This document shows positions 40,520-41,877 of a DNA stretch of 41,877 nucleotides, piece by piece. The stretch is from Alicyclobacillus sp. GTDB lineage: Bacteria > Bacillota > Bacilli > Alicyclobacillales > Alicyclobacillaceae. Within the stretch, counting starts at the first letter, position 1. Each line of letters begins with the position of its first letter. The stretch covers positions 1 to 41,877 of the forward strand of contig NZ_JAIMAV010000017.1 of the NCBI RefSeq assembly GCF_023511815.1. Reading direction: 5' to 3'. The translations under genes were made by a program, and so were the position numbers. The notes under the pieces were generated by a model that did not search any database, was not told the origin of the DNA, and saw nothing but the letters and a program-made list of their open reading frames with translations.

Positions 40520-41371
40520 TCAGGTGGTCCGCGAGGCCTCTTGGCGCGTCACGACCACCCGGGTTCCCGTCTCGTCGTGCAGGACATCCAGCGTTGCGCC
40601 GATCTCGAGGGCGCGCTCGGCCATCATCTGCATTCCGAACCGGCGCCCGCCGGGGACCGGTGCGAAGCGCCGCCCGTCATCCCGGATTTCAAATCGCCAG
40701 CCACCGCCCGCGTCCCCAGACAGGGAGACGGATACGAAAGCGGCGTCCGCGTGCTTGTTGACATTGGCGATGGCCTCCTGGGCGATGCCGAACAGCTGCA
40801 CCTCGTCGGCGGGGGTCAGGCGGACGGTTCTGTCCATTCGGACCTCCCACGTCATCGGCCTGCGCCACGCCGTCTGGGCGACGAGCGCCTGCAACCGTCT
40901 GCCCAGGTCCATCCCGGCTTCGGGTGTCTGCCTGAGGTGGAAGATCACCTGCCGGACGTTCTCGTCCGCTTCCCGCAGCGCCATCTGAATCTCCTCCCAC
41001 GCCGCCGCCCCCTCTTCCTCCGCGGAACGGGTGCCGGCCTGGCGCACGGTCTCCAGCTGAACGCCGATGGAGAACAGCGTCTGCGCAATTTGGTCGTGCA
41101 GCGCCCGCGCGAGTCGCTCCCGTTCCTCCATGACTGCCCGCGCCGCCCGCTCCTGGGCCAGGGTCTGAACCGCCGTTTCGTACCGGCGGAACAACCCCTG
41201 GGAAAAGAGGGCAATCACCATGCCGGTGAGGATGGCCATCAACCAGTTTCCTCTCTCCATCGATAGGTACGGAAGGCCGAACTGGTGCCGGATCAGTTCG
41301 GCCGCAAGGACGATGAGCGCCGGCCCCAGCACCAGGGTGACGCGATACCACCGCAGCGTCATACGCCTCAT
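40520..41371 (-). CDS. sensor histidine kinase, NarX/DegS type
   Basis: Membrane-bound sensor kinase. The 283-residue product has two hydrophobic segments (about residues 10-27 and 43-60) with only a short external loop, so it probably senses a signal within the membrane. Then comes a coiled coil, and a HisKA_3 dimerisation domain with the phosphoacceptor His92 (RLARALHDQIAQTLFSIGVQ). The ATPase domain has the N box FGIAQEAIANVNKHADA. The G1 box reads DDGRRF (residues 231-236) where DNGxGF or DDGxGF is expected. The ATG at 41371 sits close to GGAGG; an ATG at 41362 is possible. The response regulator gene converges on it. Confidence 0.9.
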   Translation of the reverse strand: MRRMTLRWYRVTLVLGPALIVLAAELIRHQFGLPYLSMERGNWLMAILTGMVIALFSQGLFRRYETAVQTLAQERAARAVMEERERLARALHDQIAQTLFSIGVQLETVRQAGTRSAEEEGAAAWEEIQMALREADENVRQVIFHLRQTPEAGMDLGRRLQALVAQTAWRRPMTWEVRMDRTVRLTPADEVQLFGIAQEAIANVNKHADAAFVSVSLSGDAGGGWRFEIRDDGRRFAPVPGGRRFGMQMMAERALEIGATLDVLHDETGTRVVVTRQEASRTT

Positions 41372-41392
41372 CCACCTCCGGTCTTTCTCTTC

Positions 41393-41422
41393 ATTGTATC
41401 TGCGCTTGCAATTTCGTCACAA
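41393..41422 (-). promoter_or_regulatory. histidine kinase promoter (sigma-A)
   Basis: On the minus strand TTGTGA (41422-41417) and TACAAT (41398-41393) are 18 bases apart. The start site would be near 41386, about 15 bases before the kinase start. Confidence 0.6.
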
Positions 41423-41494
41423 AAATAGCCCGATGGAGCTAGATTTGCCGCCCGCCGGGCCGGTTACCCTGAAATCGTTGAGGAGGGACGTTCG

Positions 41495-41877
41495 GTGACC
41501 GGGCTTCGACGAAACGGGTGGTGGTGGGGAATTCTGCTGGTGGCGTCGGTGTGGATCTGGCTGTGTCCGATGCCAGCCTTCGCCCACGCCTACGTGGTCC
41601 GGTCCGATCCGATCGCGGGCGCGTCGCTGACCGCTCCGCCCGCCCGCATCCAGATCTGGTTCGACGAGCCCGTCGATGCCGGCAAGGACGCCCTGGTGGT
41701 GACCGACGAGCGCGGTCGGCGGGTGGATGCCGGCGACGCCCGGGTGGACCCGAAGGATCCCCTGCATCTGTCGGTCTCCCTCCAACCCAATCTCGGAGAG
41801 GGGCTGTATTCCGCCCACTGGCGGGTGGTGTCGGCGGACGGTCATCCGGTCGCGGGGACCCTGCCGTTCTCCGTCGG
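41495..41877 (+). CDS. CopC-domain copper protein, 3' partial
   Basis: The gene runs off the window; 127 residues are visible. A signal peptide (residues 1-30, ending AFA) is followed by His31 as the predicted mature N-terminus, as in CopC, where this residue binds Cu(II). The CopC domain follows: SDPIAGASLTAPPARIQIWF, later YSAHWRVVSADGHPVAGTLPF with the second copper histidine in DGHPVAG. AGGAGGG at 41481-41487 sets the GTG at 41495. It is either a free CopC or the start of a CopC-CopD fusion such as YcnJ, which would continue with membrane helices. It is divergent from the histidine kinase gene, with about 120 bases between. Confidence 0.88.
   Translation, partial: MTGLRRNGWWWGILLVASVWIWLCPMPAFAHAYVVRSDPIAGASLTAPPARIQIWFDEPVDAGKDALVVTDERGRRVDAGDARVDPKDPLHLSVSLQPNLGEGLYSAHWRVVSADGHPVAGTLPFSV

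Overview
The window looks like chromosome from a GC-rich, spore-forming member of the Bacillales, most like the Alicyclobacillus/Kyrpidia group. The evidence is gene order and regulatory signals. The run lepA-hemW-hrcA-grpE-dnaK-dnaJ-prmA-rsmE-mtaB, rpsU-yqeY-yqfC-yqfD-phoH-pgpH-ybeY-dgkA-era-yqzL-recO, ccpN-ppsR-dnaG-sigA and trmK-yqfO follows the Bacillus subtilis yqe/yqf region in the same order. There is a perfect CIRCE operator, sporulation genes (yqfC, yqfD), sigma-H- and sigma-E-like promoters, Shine-Dalgarno sequences of the GGAGG type and many GTG and TTG starts. The species cannot be fixed from the sequence alone.

Region by region. Positions 1-1509 hold two permease genes of a peptide/nickel-type ABC importer, the first cut by the window edge. 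Positions 1506-2767 hold a family 2 glycosyltransferase and a small SMR/ArnE-like membrane protein, plausibly a lipid-linked sugar transferase with a flippase partner. Positions 2843-5663 encode a sulfonate/nitrate/taurine-type ABC importer (ATPase, permease, lipoprotein) with an extra promoter before the lipoprotein gene. A 320-base GC-rich gap carries the lepA promoter and a leader hairpin. Positions 5984-9081 are lepA and hemW. Positions 9078-15918 are the HrcA heat-shock operon, which continues into prmA and rsmE. Then come mtaB and a gene that fuses a Nudix hydrolase to deoxyribose-phosphate aldolase, which converges on a Na/phosphate symporter gene on the minus strand.

Positions 19673-20500 are the short rpsU-yqeY unit with its own promoter and strong terminator. 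Positions 20523-28446 form a tightly packed, partly overlapping run (yqfC to recO) that joins sporulation, RNA processing (phoH, ybeY, era), c-di-AMP breakdown (pgpH), undecaprenol phosphorylation and DNA repair. ccpN and ppsR follow; both are regulators of central carbon flux. A 290-base gap with sigma-E-like and sigma-H-like promoters leads into dnaG-sigA, closed by a terminator. An acyl-CoA dehydrogenase gene with a cre-like box, a ydcF-like gene, trmK and a Nif3-family gene complete the plus-strand run.

The right end holds the RNase P RNA gene (A-type architecture), ending at a two-way terminator shared with the manganese-dependent pyrophosphatase on the minus strand. Two small minus-strand genes follow, then a convergent response regulator and histidine kinase pair, and finally the start of a CopC-type copper protein that runs off the window. 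Compared with B. subtilis this block lacks floA, cdd, glyQS, yqxD and cccA between the shared neighbours, and has gained the Nudix-DeoC fusion, the phosphate symporter, the acyl-CoA dehydrogenase and the ydcF-like gene. No tRNA, rRNA, CRISPR array, insertion sequence or prophage was seen.
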